A DNA stretch of 64,000 nt from Eikenella glucosivorans (GCF_016025525.2 NZ_JACSGR010000002.1:294780-358779); one strand, 5' to 3'. Numbered from the stretch's first letter, positions 43,213 through 52,153 are shown. The notes: generated by a model not told the origin, from the sequence alone. Numbers and translations: made by a program.

Positions 43213-43677
43213 TTATTTCAGCGGCTGCATATTCATCACTTCCATCAGGAAGTTGGTGAAGGCGGGGTTGGCCGGGCGGTTTTGCATATTGGGCCAGCGC
43301 TGCTGCCAGCCTTGCAGGGCGTTGCGCACGAAGACTTTGGATTGGTCGGGCGTGATGCGGCCTTGCTGGCTTTGTACGGCGGAGCGTAGGTAGATTTCAT
43401 ACATGCTGTCGTCCACGCTGTTGCGGCCCACCAGGTTGAGGCGGAAGCGGTTGAGCTGTTGGGCGGCCTGGGTCTTGGTCATGCGGCCGCGGTTCACTTC
43501 GTAGCCCAGGCGGGTGGCTTCGTTGCGGATTTTGGCCACGTCGCCCCAATGGCTGGCAGCGAGGGTGTATTGCTGAGCGCCGGCGGTGCGGCGGGGCGTG
43601 GCGGAAGAGGGCGAGGAGAGCAGGTTGCAGCCGCCGAGCAGGCCGGCAAGCAGCAGGATGGGGAGATGTTTTTTCAT
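43213..43677 (-). CDS. Predicted lipoprotein, function unknown
   Basis: The MKKHLPILLLAGLLGGCN start gives 154 residues with lipobox LGGC and Cys17. The mature protein is mostly helical and basic, with a central AKIRNEATRLGYEVNRGRMTKTQAAQQLNRFR stretch, and no domain I can name. Starts at 43683 or 43770 are possible but would place extra residues before the signal peptide. The cysK terminator lies 120 bases upstream on the same strand. Confidence 0.75.
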   Translation of the reverse strand: MKKHLPILLLAGLLGGCNLLSSPSSATPRRTAGAQQYTLAASHWGDVAKIRNEATRLGYEVNRGRMTKTQAAQQLNRFRLNLVGRNSVDDSMYEIYLRSAVQSQQGRITPDQSKVFVRNALQGWQQRWPNMQNRPANPAFTNFLMEVMNMQPLK

Positions 43678-43798
43678 AATCATGCTTTTGGCTGGAAGGT
43701 TAAAGATTCTTTGCAATGCGGCAATATTAGGGAAAATTGGGCGGCGGGGCAAGTTTTCGGGAAAATTCACGCTGGAAGTGCAACATATGGCGAAACAA

Positions 43799-43824
43799 AA
43801 AAAGCCGCATGGCTGCGGCTTTTT
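43799..43824 (-). terminator. Rho-independent terminator of cysK
   Basis: A 10-bp perfect stem (AAAAAGCCGC / GCGGCTTTTT) with a 6-base loop and T-run on both sides, 12 bases past the cysK stop. Confidence 0.88.
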
Positions 43825-43836
43825 CGGCGGTTTGGC

Positions 43837-44772
43837 TTAAGAGGCCAAATCTTCAAACAGGGGGGTGGAGAGATAACGCTCACCATAGGAGGGCACAACG
43901 GCCACAATCAATTTGCCTTGGTTTTCCGGCTTTTTCGCCAGTTGCAGGGCGGCCCAAATGGCGGCACCGGAAGAAATGCCCACCAGCAGGCCTTCTTTGG
44001 CGGCGGCATCACGGGCGGTATCGAAGGAGGCTTGGTTCGGGGCTTGAATGATGCCGTCGTAGATGCCGGTGTTCAGGGTGTTGGGCACGAAGCCGGCGCC
44101 GATGCCTTGGATGGGATGGGGGCCTTTTTCGCCGCCGCTCAACACGGGCGAGGCTTCGGGCTCGACAGCATAAGCCTGCACAGTGGGCTTTTTCTGTTTC
44201 AGCACTTCAGCCACGCCGGTAAGCGTGCCGCCGGTGCCCACGCCGGACACGAAAATGTCGATTCGGCCGTCGGTGTCGCGCCAGATTTCTTCGGCAGTGG
44301 TGCGGCGGTGGATTTCGGGATTAGCGGGGTTGTCGAACTGGCGCGGCATGAAGTAGCGGCCCGGATCGGAATCCACCAGTGCTTGGGCGCGGGCAATGGC
44401 GCCGCTCATGCCTTCTGCGCCGGGGGTGAGGATGAGCTCGGCACCGTAGGCGCGCAGCAGCATTTTGCGCTCTTTGCTCATGGTTTCCGGCATGGTGATG
44501 ATGAGTTTGTAGCCCAGCGCGGCGCAAACCATGGCCAGGCCGATGCCGGTGTTGCCGCTGGTGGCTTCCACGATGGTGGTGCCCGGCTTGATTTGGCCGG
44601 ATTCTTCGGCGGCGCGGATCATGGCAATGGCGATGCGGTCTTTCACGCTGCTGCCGGGATTGAAGTATTCGAGCTTCACGGCCACTTGGGCGTTCAGGCC
44701 TTCGGTGAGGCGATTGAGCTTAACCAGCGGGGTGTTGCCGATTAAATCGACGATGCTGTTGGCGATGTTCAT
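43837..44772 (-). CDS. cysK: Cysteine synthase A
   Basis: CysK makes cysteine from O-acetylserine and sulfide using PLP. The [17 protein letters not shown] start at 44772 gives 311 residues. Lys44 in [11 protein letters not shown] is the Schiff-base lysine; [10 protein letters not shown] binds substrate and [10 protein letters not shown] the PLP phosphate. A frame running to 44943 has no family residues. It is divergent from fabH, with an AT-rich shared promoter region. Confidence 0.96.
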   Translation of the reverse strand: MNIANSIVDLIGNTPLVKLNRLTEGLNAQVAVKLEYFNPGSSVKDRIAIAMIRAAEESGQIKPGTTIVEATSGNTGIGLAMVCAALGYKLIITMPETMSKERKMLLRAYGAELILTPGAEGMSGAIARAQALVDSDPGRYFMPRQFDNPANPEIHRRTTAEEIWRDTDGRIDIFVSGVGTGGTLTGVAEVLKQKKPTVQAYAVEPEASPVLSGGEKGPHPIQGIGAGFVPNTLNTGIYDGIIQAPNQASFDTARDAAAKEGLLVGISSGAAIWAALQLAKKPENQGKLIVAVVPSYGERYLSTPLFEDLAS

Positions 44773-44832
44773 GCGGTGCTCCTGTGGGCAATGTGTGATG
44801 AAAGATGGGCGCATGATAAGGCCAAAAGGGGC

Positions 44833-44852
44833 GGCAAACAAATAATTTGTAT
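44833..44852. promoter_or_regulatory. AT-rich palindrome upstream of cysK
   Basis: Around 44838-44856, CAAATAATTTG and a following ATTTG form an AT-rich inverted repeat about 65 bases upstream of cysK. It may be a promoter or an operator; no specific regulator can be named. Confidence 0.25.
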
Positions 44853-45006
44853 TTGTATCTTTATATTGAAAAGGTATATACGCACGGGAGGCGCCATAAC
44901 TGCCGGTGGCGGCAAACGCTAAAGTTGGATAAATCTGAGACAAACACAGCGGAAACCTTTAAAATACGCGGCTTTGTTATCCGTCGCCCAACCGAAAAAA
45001 CACATC

Positions 45007-45966
45007 ATGACCTACGCCAAAATCCTCGGCACCGGCAGCTACCTGCCGGCCAAAACCCTCAGCAACGACGACCTCGCCAAAATTGTAGACACTTCCGACG
45101 AGTGGATCACCACCCGTACCGGCATCAAAAACCGACATATCGCCGCCGACAACGAGAAATGCAGCGACCTGGCCGCCGCCGCCGCGGGCCGCGCGCTGGA
45201 AGCCGCCGGCGTGGAAGCTGCCGAAATCGACCTGATCATCGTGGCCACCTCCACGCCCGATATGCTCTTTCCCGCCACCGCCACCATCGTGCAGCAAAAG
45301 CTCGGCATCAACGGCTGCCCTGCCTTCGATGTGCAGGCCGTGTGTGCCGGTTTTATGTATGCACTCACCACCGCCAACGCCTACATCAAAAGCGGGCTGG
45401 CCAAAAAAGCGCTGGTGATCGGCGCCGACGTGTTCAGCCGCATCATGGATTGGACCGACCGCAGCACCTGCGTATTGTTCGGCGACGGGGCCGGCGCCGT
45501 GGTGCTCGGCGCATCGGAAGAACCCGGCATCCTGCACAGCAAGCTGCAGGCCGACGGCAACTACCGCCACTTGTTGCAAACCCCCGGGCAGATTGCCAAC
45601 GGCGAAATAACCGGCGTGCCTTTCTTGCAGATGGACGGCCCCGGCGTGTTTAAATTCGCCGTGAAAGCCCTGGCCAAAGTGGCCGAAGAAGTGATTGCCG
45701 AAGCCGGCATGAAGCCCGAGCAAATCGACTGGCTGGTGCCGCACCAGGCCAACTACCGCATCCTCGAAAGCACCGCCAAACACCTCAAACTGAGCATGGA
45801 CAAAGTGGTGCTCACCGTACAGGAACACGGCAACACCAGCGCCGCCTCCATCCCGCTGGCGCTCGACAGCGGCGTGCGCAATGGCAGCATCCGGCGCGGC
45901 CACACCCTGCTGTTGGAAGGTATCGGCGGCGGCTTTGCCTGGGGTGCAGTGCTGGTGAAATATTAG
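45007..45966 (+). CDS. fabH: Beta-ketoacyl-ACP synthase III
   Basis: FabH condenses acetyl-CoA with malonyl-ACP to start fatty acid synthesis. The [14 protein letters not shown] start gives 319 residues. Catalytic Cys113 lies in VCAGFMYAL; the His is in PHQANYRI and the Asn in [12 protein letters not shown]. The other fab genes and plsX are not beside it. An inverted DUS pair follows. Confidence 0.96.
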   Translation: MTYAKILGTGSYLPAKTLSNDDLAKIVDTSDEWITTRTGIKNRHIAADNEKCSDLAAAAAGRALEAAGVEAAEIDLIIVATSTPDMLFPATATIVQQKLGINGCPAFDVQAVCAGFMYALTTANAYIKSGLAKKALVIGADVFSRIMDWTDRSTCVLFGDGAGAVVLGASEEPGILHSKLQADGNYRHLLQTPGQIANGEITGVPFLQMDGPGVFKFAVKALAKVAEEVIAEAGMKPEQIDWLVPHQANYRILESTAKHLKLSMDKVVLTVQEHGNTSAASIPLALDSGVRNGSIRRGHTLLLEGIGGGFAWGAVLVKY

Positions 45967-45985
45967 AGATTGCCGGATGGCAAAG

Positions 45986-46012
45986 AGGCTACCTGAAAAT
46001 TTCAGGTAGCCT
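45986..46012 (+). terminator. Tight inverted DUS pair after fabH
   Basis: DUS arms with only 3 bases between them, extended by AGAGG/CCTCT, 20 bases past the fabH stop. A T-run (CTCTTTTG) follows on the plus strand. Confidence 0.65.
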
Positions 46013-46095
46013 CTTTTGTTGCCGAAACCGGCTGAACAATGGGCGGTGGGCGATTGACAACGTGCCGATTAGGCTGGAAAGGCAGGCTGACCGGA

Positions 46096-46150
46096 AAGCG
46101 CAAGCTTCAGCGCGCTTAAAACAAGGGCAGGTTTCTGCGGAGCCGAAATT
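46096..46150 (-). repeat. Composite repeat modules without own DUS
   Basis: Reversed B (GCGCAAGCTTCAGCGCGCTT) and reversed A (GTTTCTGCGGAGCCG). The nearest DUS at 46155-46166 is in the opposite orientation to that of other copies. Confidence 0.7.
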
Positions 46151-46184
46151 GTTTTTCAGGTAGCCTTTGTGTTGCCGCGAGGGG

Positions 46185-46817
46185 TTAAGCGGCTTGGCCG
46201 GAAGTGACCGAGTACGCTTTGCCATCGTGCCCGCCTTCGGCAATGATTTGGCACACGGCCTCGGCGAGGGCGGCGCGGGTCATGTATTGACGGGGGATGG
46301 CGGGGAGTTGTTCGTGCAGTTGGTAGGCGGTGCTGTCGCCATCGGCGAGGCCGCAGGGGCGCAGAATGGTCCAGGCGAGTTTGCTTTGGCGCAGGGCGGT
46401 TTCGGCTTCGGTTTTGGCGGCCACGGCTTCGCCCAGCGCTTGCTTGAACATATCGCTCATCAGGGGGAATTGTTCGCCGCAGCCCATGCTGGTGATGAGG
46501 ATGAGGCGGGCTTGCGGGGCGTGTTTCTCGAGGGCGCGGATGAGGTGGATGTTGCCGGTGGCGTCGCTGCGGATGCCTTGTTCGTTTTTGCCGCCAATGA
46601 AGCTGACAACGGTGTCGGGTTGGAATTGCTGCACGGCTTGGGCGACGGCGGTTTCGTCGAGCGCATCGGCAACGGTGGTTTGGATGCTGTGCTGGGTGAA
46701 GAATGGGTCGGTTTGGTTTTCAGGTAGCCTTAATGCGGCTATGGCGGCTTGTGGGTTGGGAAGCCGTTGAATGAGCTGGCGGCCGCTGGGGCCGTTGGCG
46801 CCGAATATCATCAGCAT
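46185..46817 (-). CDS. NAD(P)-binding atypical SDR-family protein
   Basis: The 210-residue protein starts with the Rossmann motif MLMIFGANGPSGRQLIQRL (GxxGxxG). The later VSFIGGKN and LILITSMGCGEQ strands and a TILRPCGLADG segment resemble NmrA/YwnB-type SDRs. The classical YxxxK catalytic pair is not obvious, as in atypical SDRs. The substrate is unknown. A DUS at 46719-46730 is read as RLPEN. No operon partner. Confidence 0.8.
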   Translation of the reverse strand: MLMIFGANGPSGRQLIQRLPNPQAAIAALRLPENQTDPFFTQHSIQTTVADALDETAVAQAVQQFQPDTVVSFIGGKNEQGIRSDATGNIHLIRALEKHAPQARLILITSMGCGEQFPLMSDMFKQALGEAVAAKTEAETALRQSKLAWTILRPCGLADGDSTAYQLHEQLPAIPRQYMTRAALAEAVCQIIAEGGHDGKAYSVTSGQAA

Positions 46818-46941
46818 GGCGGTGCTCCTATGGGGAAATGGGTTGGGGGTGTTGGCGCGGATTAGGGATTCCGGTAAAAGTGCGGGCTGCTTTTGGAAAG
46901 GCAGCCTGCGTTTGTTGGGACGAGGGGCAGGCTGCTTTGAG

Positions 46942-47067
46942 TTTTTAGCTTCGCAGGAACTCAGCTTGGGCTGCGCCCAAACATCGGTTTAACTTCGTTG
47001 AAGCTTGCGCTTTAGCTTCGCAGAAACTCAGCTTGGGCTGTGCCCAAACATCGTTTTCAGGTAGCCT
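46942..47067 (+). repeat. Composite repeat A-B-A-DUS, best preserved copy
   Basis: TTTTAGCTTCGCAGGAACTC, hairpin TTGGGC-TGC-GCCCAA (46966-46980), B (TTTAACTTCGTTGAAGCTTG), a second A with hairpin TTGGGC-TGT-GCCCAA (47033-47047) and a DUS at 47056-47067. Confidence 0.92.
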
Positions 47068-47083
47068 TAATGCCCGGGCGGAT

Positions 47084-48916
47084 TCAGGCGAACAGGGCGC
47101 GCATGGCTTCGATTTGGTTTTGTTTCAGCTCGCCTTTTTCGTCGCGGCCAACGAAGATTTTGAACATGGCGCCGCCGCTGCGGTTTACAAAGTTGAGCGA
47201 CACGGTGGATTTGCCCATGAAGGGGCGTTCGATGAGGTAGATGGCGGCGCAGTTTTCGTAGTAGATGTGGCCGTGGATGCCGCCTTCTTCGGCGTGCTCG
47301 AAGTTGTAGAAGCCGCGGCCGATTTTGCCATTGGGGATTTTGCCGGTGACTTCGGCAATCACGTCGGGAGTGTGGGCGATGAAGGTGACGGCTTCGTTCC
47401 AGCCGGCGAGTGCCTGCATGATTTCGACAAAGCGGCTGCCTTCGGTTTTCTTCACAAGGTTTTCGGGCAGGCAGTTGATGACGTCTTCAAAGCTGCATTG
47501 GTGCTGGCCGGCGAGCATTTCGAGGATTTGGCCGGGGTTGTCGGCCAGCGAGTTGCGCAATACGGTTTGCTGTTCGGCGGAGAGTTTTTGCATGGCGGTT
47601 TCCTTTTCGTCGGGTGGGAGGGTCATCATCAGTTTACGGGTGAGGGTGGGCGACCAGTAGCGGCCGCTGGTGTGGAGAATGGCTTGGCCGTCTCCGTTGA
47701 TGTGCAATAAATCGGCTTCCTGCCATTGGTGCAGCAGGGCTTGGGCTTCGGCGTTGCCGTCAAACAGGCGGGTGTTAATGCGGCCGAGTTCGATATCGTG
47801 CTGCACTTGGCCGAGCAGGGCTTTGTGCTTGCCGTGGCGGCTCATGAAGGAGAGGGCTTTTCGGCCTGGCGGATTTTTCAGGTAGCCTTCCAAATCGCTC
47901 TGCACTTGGTAGCTGAAGCCGCCGAAGTTGCCGCCGGCACCGGAACCGAAGGCGAGGCAGGGCATGTTGGATTTGACCAGGGTGTTGTAGCGGTTGCGCT
48001 CGCCGCGGCCGGGGTAGGCGAAATGGTTGTTGCTCACTTGCCGCCAGCCGAGTTTGTCCAATTCGCGCACGGCGTAGGCGTAGTGCTGGGATTGCACGTC
48101 GAAGCCGGGAGGCGGCGGGAACGCGCCTTTTTCAATCATGCGGTTGATGGGCAGGAAGGGGTAGCAGTTGAAGGCATAGGTGTCGAGGCCGGAAAGGGGC
48201 AGGCCGGCAGCGAGCTCGATGTCGCGCGCCCAGATGTCGTCGGTTTGGCCGGGCAGGCCGAAAATCAGGTCGGCCACGATGACGGCGTCTAGGCCGCACA
48301 GTTCTTTCAGGTAGCCATAGGCTTCTTCGCCGCTGTGTTTGCGCCCGAGGCGGCGGCGGATGGCGGTGTTGAAGGTTTGGATGCCGATGGAGATGCGGTT
48401 TACGCCGGCTTCGATGGCGGCGCGGGCTTTATCCAGCCCGAAATGGCTGATGCGGCCTTCGAGGGTGAATTCGCAGTCGTCGGCCAGCGGCAGGTATTGG
48501 TAGCAGGCGCGGACAAGGCGCACGAGGTCGGGCGTGGACAGCGCGGTGGGCGTGCCGCCGCCGAAATACACGGCTTGGATTTTGCCGCCGCCGGTGCGCT
48601 GTGCGGCTTCGGCTTCGAGTTCTTCAATCACTTTGTCCACGTAAACACCGCCGTGTTCTTCTTTCCAAGCGTTGCGGTAGAAGCCGCAGAACACACAGTG
48701 GTTGGCGCAGAAGGGGATGTGGATATAGGCCAGACCGTCTTCGTCGAGCGAACGGGCGATTTGGCTTTGCCAGAGTTTCTGCCATTGCGGCATGGGCACG
48801 GGGATGCCGCCCCAAATCGGCATCAGCGCCTGCCTTTCGGGAAAGGCCTGCGGCGCGGCTTCTCGGGCGGGCCAGCGGATGGTTTGGATGGAGGTGGTTT
48901 CGGCGGTGGCGGGCAT
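47084..48916 (-). CDS. hutW: HutW-HutX fusion: radical SAM heme-degrading enzyme with heme carrier
   Basis: Residues 1-440 match the HutW/ChuW radical SAM methyltransferases that open heme anaerobically (anaerobilin formation). The cluster cysteines are Cys70, Cys74 and Cys77 (CANHCVFC), with YFGGGTPTAL and GIQTFN downstream as in HemN-like proteins. Residues 442-610 match HutX/ChuX, the cytosolic heme carrier: LPENLVKK, GRGFYN, GIHGHIYYEN, RPFMGKS and FKIFVGRDEKGEL. In Vibrio these are separate genes. Met442 is preceded by AAGGAA at 7 bases, so HutX may also be made alone. No heme receptor or hutZ is adjacent. Confidence 0.85.
   Translation of the reverse strand: MPATAETTSIQTIRWPAREAAPQAFPERQALMPIWGGIPVPMPQWQKLWQSQIARSLDEDGLAYIHIPFCANHCVFCGFYRNAWKEEHGGVYVDKVIEELEAEAAQRTGGGKIQAVYFGGGTPTALSTPDLVRLVRACYQYLPLADDCEFTLEGRISHFGLDKARAAIEAGVNRISIGIQTFNTAIRRRLGRKHSGEEAYGYLKELCGLDAVIVADLIFGLPGQTDDIWARDIELAAGLPLSGLDTYAFNCYPFLPINRMIEKGAFPPPPGFDVQSQHYAYAVRELDKLGWRQVSNNHFAYPGRGERNRYNTLVKSNMPCLAFGSGAGGNFGGFSYQVQSDLEGYLKNPPGRKALSFMSRHGKHKALLGQVQHDIELGRINTRLFDGNAEAQALLHQWQEADLLHINGDGQAILHTSGRYWSPTLTRKLMMTLPPDEKETAMQKLSAEQQTVLRNSLADNPGQILEMLAGQHQCSFEDVINCLPENLVKKTEGSRFVEIMQALAGWNEAVTFIAHTPDVIAEVTGKIPNGKIGRGFYNFEHAEEGGIHGHIYYENCAAIYLIERPFMGKSTVSLNFVNRSGGAMFKIFVGRDEKGELKQNQIEAMRALFA
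47591..47607 (-). promoter_or_regulatory. Internal ribosome-binding site at the HutW-HutX junction
   Basis: On the minus strand AAAAGGAAA lies 5-7 bases before the in-frame ATG of Met442 (47593-47591). The resulting product would be 169 residues, the size of free-standing HutX. Confidence 0.5.
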
Positions 48917-48950
48917 GGTGTGGGATGCCGGGTTGGGCAGCTTGTTGGTA

Positions 48951-48968
48951 AACGAGAATGGATTCTAC
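48951..48968. promoter_or_regulatory. Palindrome upstream of hutW, possible Fur-type site
   Basis: AGAAT-GG-ATTCT (48955-48966) is a perfect 5-2-5 palindrome about 38 bases upstream of the hutW start. It shares GAGAAT with Fur boxes, but the centre spacing is one base too long. Confidence 0.3.
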
Positions 48969-49153
48969 TACAGGGATAGCGTGGCTGAAATAGTTCGGGT
49001 GGGGTAGAGGATTTTCAGGTAGCCTGAAGCATTTGTTATAAAGAAGGATTGTGTTTTCAAGTAGCCTGAATGTTTTGACGGGTATCAGAAGATGGGCGAC
49101 GGAGCTTGGGGTGCCACGCTTGTAAACTTGCTTTACTATTGTTCACGAACTAC

Positions 49154-49190
49154 AACGGGCAGACCGGCCGTGAAGGCCAATCTGCCCGTT
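49154..49190 (-). terminator. Rho-independent-type hairpin after fadD
   Basis: A 10-bp perfect stem (AACGGGCAGA / TCTGCCCGTT) with an inner GGCC pairing in the loop, 15 bases past the fadD stop. Few T residues follow. Confidence 0.65.
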
Positions 49191-49204
49191 TGCCTGCCCG
49201 GCGA

Positions 49205-50869
49205 CTACGCTTGTTCGCGCAGTTCGCGGCGCAGGATTTTGCCCACGTTGGATTTGGGCAGCTCATCGCGGAATTCGATGTCTTTCGGCACTTTGTAGGC
49301 GGTGAGCTGGAGGCGGCAGAAGCTGATGAGCTCTTCGCGGGTGAGGGCTGGGTCTTTTTTTACCACAAACAGCTTCAGCGCTTCGCCGGTTTTGCTGCTG
49401 GGCACCCCGATGCAGGCGGCTTCCAGCACCATGGCATGCCGGGTAACCACTTCTTCCACTTCGTTCGGATACACATTGAAGCCGGACACCACAATCATGT
49501 CTTTTTTGCGGTCCACCAGTTTGATGAAGCCTTTTTCATCCATCTTCACCATGTCGCCGGTGGCGAGGAAGCCGCGCTCGTCCAGCGTGGCGGCGGTTTC
49601 CTCGGGGTGCTGCCAGTAGCCCTGCATGATTTGCGGGCCTTTAATGCACAGTTCGCCGATTTCGCCCAGCGGCACTTCGTGGCCGTCGTTGTCGCGGATT
49701 TCGATGTCGGTGTTGGACACGGGCAGGCCGATGGTGCCGTTGTATTCGCTGATGTTGAGCGGGTTGGCGCACACGCCGGGGCTGGCTTCGGTGAGGCCGT
49801 ATACCTCCACGATGGGCTGGCCGGTGAGCGCTTTCCACTGCTGTGCCACGTTTTCCTGCACGGCCATGCCGCCGCCGAGGCACAGCTTCCAGCTGGAGAA
49901 ATCCACGCTGCGGAAATCGGGGTTGTTGAGCAGGGCGTTGAACAGGGTGTTCACTGCGGGCAGCACGCTGACGCGGTATTTCTTCAGCTCCTTTACGAAG
50001 GACTTGATGTCGCGCGGGTTGGTGATGAGCAGGTTTTGCGCGCCGATGCGGGTGAAGATCATCAGGTTTACCGTGAGCGCGAACACATGGTACATCGGCA
50101 GCGCGGTCACCACCAATTCCCCTTCGGTGGAGAGGTTGGATTGAATCCATTCCTCGGCCTGTAGCATATTGGCGCAGATATTGCCGTGTGAGAGCATGGC
50201 GCCTTTGGAGAGGCCGGTGGTGCCGCCGGTGTATTGCAGGAAGGCGGTGTCTTCCAGCGTGATGTGCACGTGGCGGAAGGGGTGCGCCGCGCCTTGCCTG
50301 AGCGCGCGGTTGAAGCGGACGGCGCCGAGCAGCCGGTAGGGCGGCACCATTTTTTTCACATGGCGCACAATCAGGTTCACCAGGGTGCCTTTGAAAAAGC
50401 CGAGCAGGTCGCCCACCGAGGCAAGGATGATGTGTTGCACCTGGGTGCCGGCCACTACTTGGCTTAGGGTGTGGGCGAAGTTTTCCAGCACCAGGATGGT
50501 GGTGGCGCCGCTGTCTTTGAGCTGGTGTTGCAACTCGCGCGGGGTATAGAGCGGGTTCACGTTTACCACGATGCAGCCGGCCTGCAAAATGCCGAACACG
50601 GCCACGGGGTATTGCAAGAGGTTGGGCATCATCACGGCCACGCGGCTGCCTTTTTCCAGCTTGAGCACGTTTTGCAGATAGGAGGCGAACTGTTCGGCCA
50701 GGTGGGCGGTTTCGGCATAGGTCTGCACCGTGCCGAAGTTGGTGAAGCCGGGTCGGTTGCCATATTGGGCAACGGTTTCGCGGAATACGTCGCAGATTGA
50801 GCCGTAGCGGCGCACGTCGATTTCGGGGCGCACGCCCTCTTGATAGCTTTGCAGCCAGATTTTTTCCAA
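49205..50869 (-). CDS. fadD: Long-chain fatty acid-CoA ligase
   Basis: FadD activates long-chain fatty acids to acyl-CoA at the inner membrane. The best start is TTG at 50869 (LEKIWLQSYQ), preceded by AGGAG at 6 bases, giving 555 residues like E. coli FadD; the frame upstream to 50992 is DUS and repeat sequence. The ATP/AMP motif YTGGTTGLSKGAMLSH, LTEASPG, and the C-terminal DRKKDMIVVSGFNVYP with the catalytic Lys near the end (LPKSNVGKILRREL) are all present. Confidence 0.94.
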   Translation of the reverse strand: MEKIWLQSYQEGVRPEIDVRRYGSICDVFRETVAQYGNRPGFTNFGTVQTYAETAHLAEQFASYLQNVLKLEKGSRVAVMMPNLLQYPVAVFGILQAGCIVVNVNPLYTPRELQHQLKDSGATTILVLENFAHTLSQVVAGTQVQHIILASVGDLLGFFKGTLVNLIVRHVKKMVPPYRLLGAVRFNRALRQGAAHPFRHVHITLEDTAFLQYTGGTTGLSKGAMLSHGNICANMLQAEEWIQSNLSTEGELVVTALPMYHVFALTVNLMIFTRIGAQNLLITNPRDIKSFVKELKKYRVSVLPAVNTLFNALLNNPDFRSVDFSSWKLCLGGGMAVQENVAQQWKALTGQPIVEVYGLTEASPGVCANPLNISEYNGTIGLPVSNTDIEIRDNDGHEVPLGEIGELCIKGPQIMQGYWQHPEETAATLDERGFLATGDMVKMDEKGFIKLVDRKKDMIVVSGFNVYPNEVEEVVTRHAMVLEAACIGVPSSKTGEALKLFVVKKDPALTREELISFCRLQLTAYKVPKDIEFRDELPKSNVGKILRRELREQA

Positions 50870-50885
50870 TTTGGTCTCCTGGTAG

Positions 50886-50942
50886 GGGCTACCTGAAAAA
50901 TATTGGTGTGGCGGAAAGGCCGCTTGGGTTTTCAGGTAGCCG
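50886..50942 (-). terminator. Inverted near-DUS pair after mnmA
   Basis: GGGCTACCTGAA and TTCAGGTAGCCG, with a 33-base loop, lie 40 bases past the mnmA stop and directly before the fadD ribosome-binding site. Confidence 0.4.
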
Positions 50943-50981
50943 GTTTGTGTTCTGTGTGGAGGGTTTGCCCGGCAGCGCGGT

Positions 50982-52091
50982 TTATCCGGCAATCACGGCA
51001 TGGTCGATGATGCCGCCGCCCAGGCAAACGTCGCCATCATACAGCACGGCGGACTGGCCGGGGGTAACCGCCCATTGCGGGCTGTCGAATATCAGCTCGG
51101 CACTATCGTCGCCCAGATGGCGCAGCTCGCAGGGGGCGTCGGCCATGCGGTAGCGGGTTTTGCAGGTGTAGCGGCCTTCGGGCGGGCGGCTGCCGTGTGT
51201 TTCGCCGGGGTTTTCAGGCAGCGTCCAGCTGAGCTGGCTCATGCTGAGGCTACCTGAAAACAATAGCGGGTGTTGGTGGCCTTGCACCACGATGAGGCGG
51301 TTGGCGGCCAAATCTTTGCCGGCCACAAACCACGGCTCGCCGGCGCCGCCGATGCCTAAGCCTTTGCGCTGGCCGAGGGTGTAGAACATCAGGCCAACGT
51401 GTTTGCCCACGACTTTGCCTTCGGGCGTAACCATATCGCCTTCGGCCGTGGGCAGGTATTTTTGCAGGAATTCGCGGAAGGGGCGTTCGCCGATGAAGCA
51501 GATGCCGGTGCTGTCTTTTTTGGCGGCGGTGGGCAGGCCGGCTTCGGCGGCGATGCGGCGCACTTCGGGTTTTTCCAAGTGACCGAGCGGGAAGAGGGAG
51601 CGCTCGAGCTGGTAGGGCTGGAGGCGGTAGAGGAAGTAGCTTTGGTCTTTGTTGGCGTCCAAGCCTTTGAGCAGGTAGTGCTTGCCGTTGCGCACTTCTT
51701 TGCGGGCGTAGTGGCCGGTGGCGATGGCTTCGGCGCCTTGCTCGATGGCGTAGTCCAAAAAGCATTTGAACTTGATTTCGGCGTTGCAGAGTACGTCGGG
51801 GTTGGGGGTGCGGCCGGCTTGGTATTCCTGCAGGAAGTAGGCGAAGACTTTGTCTTTGTATTGGGCGGCGAAATTGACGATGTCGATATCGATGCCGATG
51901 ATGTCGGCCACGGCGATGGCGTCGAAAGAATCTTGCTTGATGCTGCAATATTCGTCGTTGTCGTCGTCTTCCCAGTTTTGCATGAAAACGCCGCGCACGT
52001 GGTGACCCTGCTGCTTGAGCAGGTGGGCGGTAACGGAGGAATCGACGCCGCCGGAGAGGCCGACGATGATGTTTTGCGGGGTGGTGGGCAT
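50982..52091 (-). CDS. mnmA: tRNA-specific 2-thiouridylase
   Basis: MnmA (TrmU) adds sulfur to C2 of U34 in Lys, Glu and Gln tRNAs. The 369 residues show the PP-loop [13 protein letters not shown] (8-20), [14 protein letters not shown] with the first catalytic cysteine, and [10 protein letters not shown] with the second. A DUS near the C-terminal domain is read as FSGSL within an insert of about 30 residues (residues 280-312) that also has LPEN, a place where the family is variable. Confidence 0.95.
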   Translation of the reverse strand: MPTTPQNIIVGLSGGVDSSVTAHLLKQQGHHVRGVFMQNWEDDDNDEYCSIKQDSFDAIAVADIIGIDIDIVNFAAQYKDKVFAYFLQEYQAGRTPNPDVLCNAEIKFKCFLDYAIEQGAEAIATGHYARKEVRNGKHYLLKGLDANKDQSYFLYRLQPYQLERSLFPLGHLEKPEVRRIAAEAGLPTAAKKDSTGICFIGERPFREFLQKYLPTAEGDMVTPEGKVVGKHVGLMFYTLGQRKGLGIGGAGEPWFVAGKDLAANRLIVVQGHQHPLLFSGSLSMSQLSWTLPENPGETHGSRPPEGRYTCKTRYRMADAPCELRHLGDDSAELIFDSPQWAVTPGQSAVLYDGDVCLGGGIIDHAVIAG

Positions 52092-52111
52092 GGTGTTTGG
52101 TGTTTGCTTGG

Positions 52112-52153
52112 AGGCTACCTGAAAAGGAGTATGGGGCTGTTTTCAGGTAGCCT
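52112..52153 (-). terminator. Inverted DUS pair between der and mnmA
   Basis: 12-bp stem with an 18-base loop. A third DUS at 52208-52219 lies 11 bases past the der stop. Confidence 0.45.

Noticed and set aside
44778..45006. A riboswitch or T-box leader for cysK
   Set aside because: No T-box bulge, S-box or O-acetylserine-related motif is visible; only an AT-rich palindrome.
46771..46992. Frame encoding SQELSLGCAQTS-type peptides, also near 40122 and 63050
   Set aside because: The peptide is a translation of the composite intergenic repeat, not a conserved protein.
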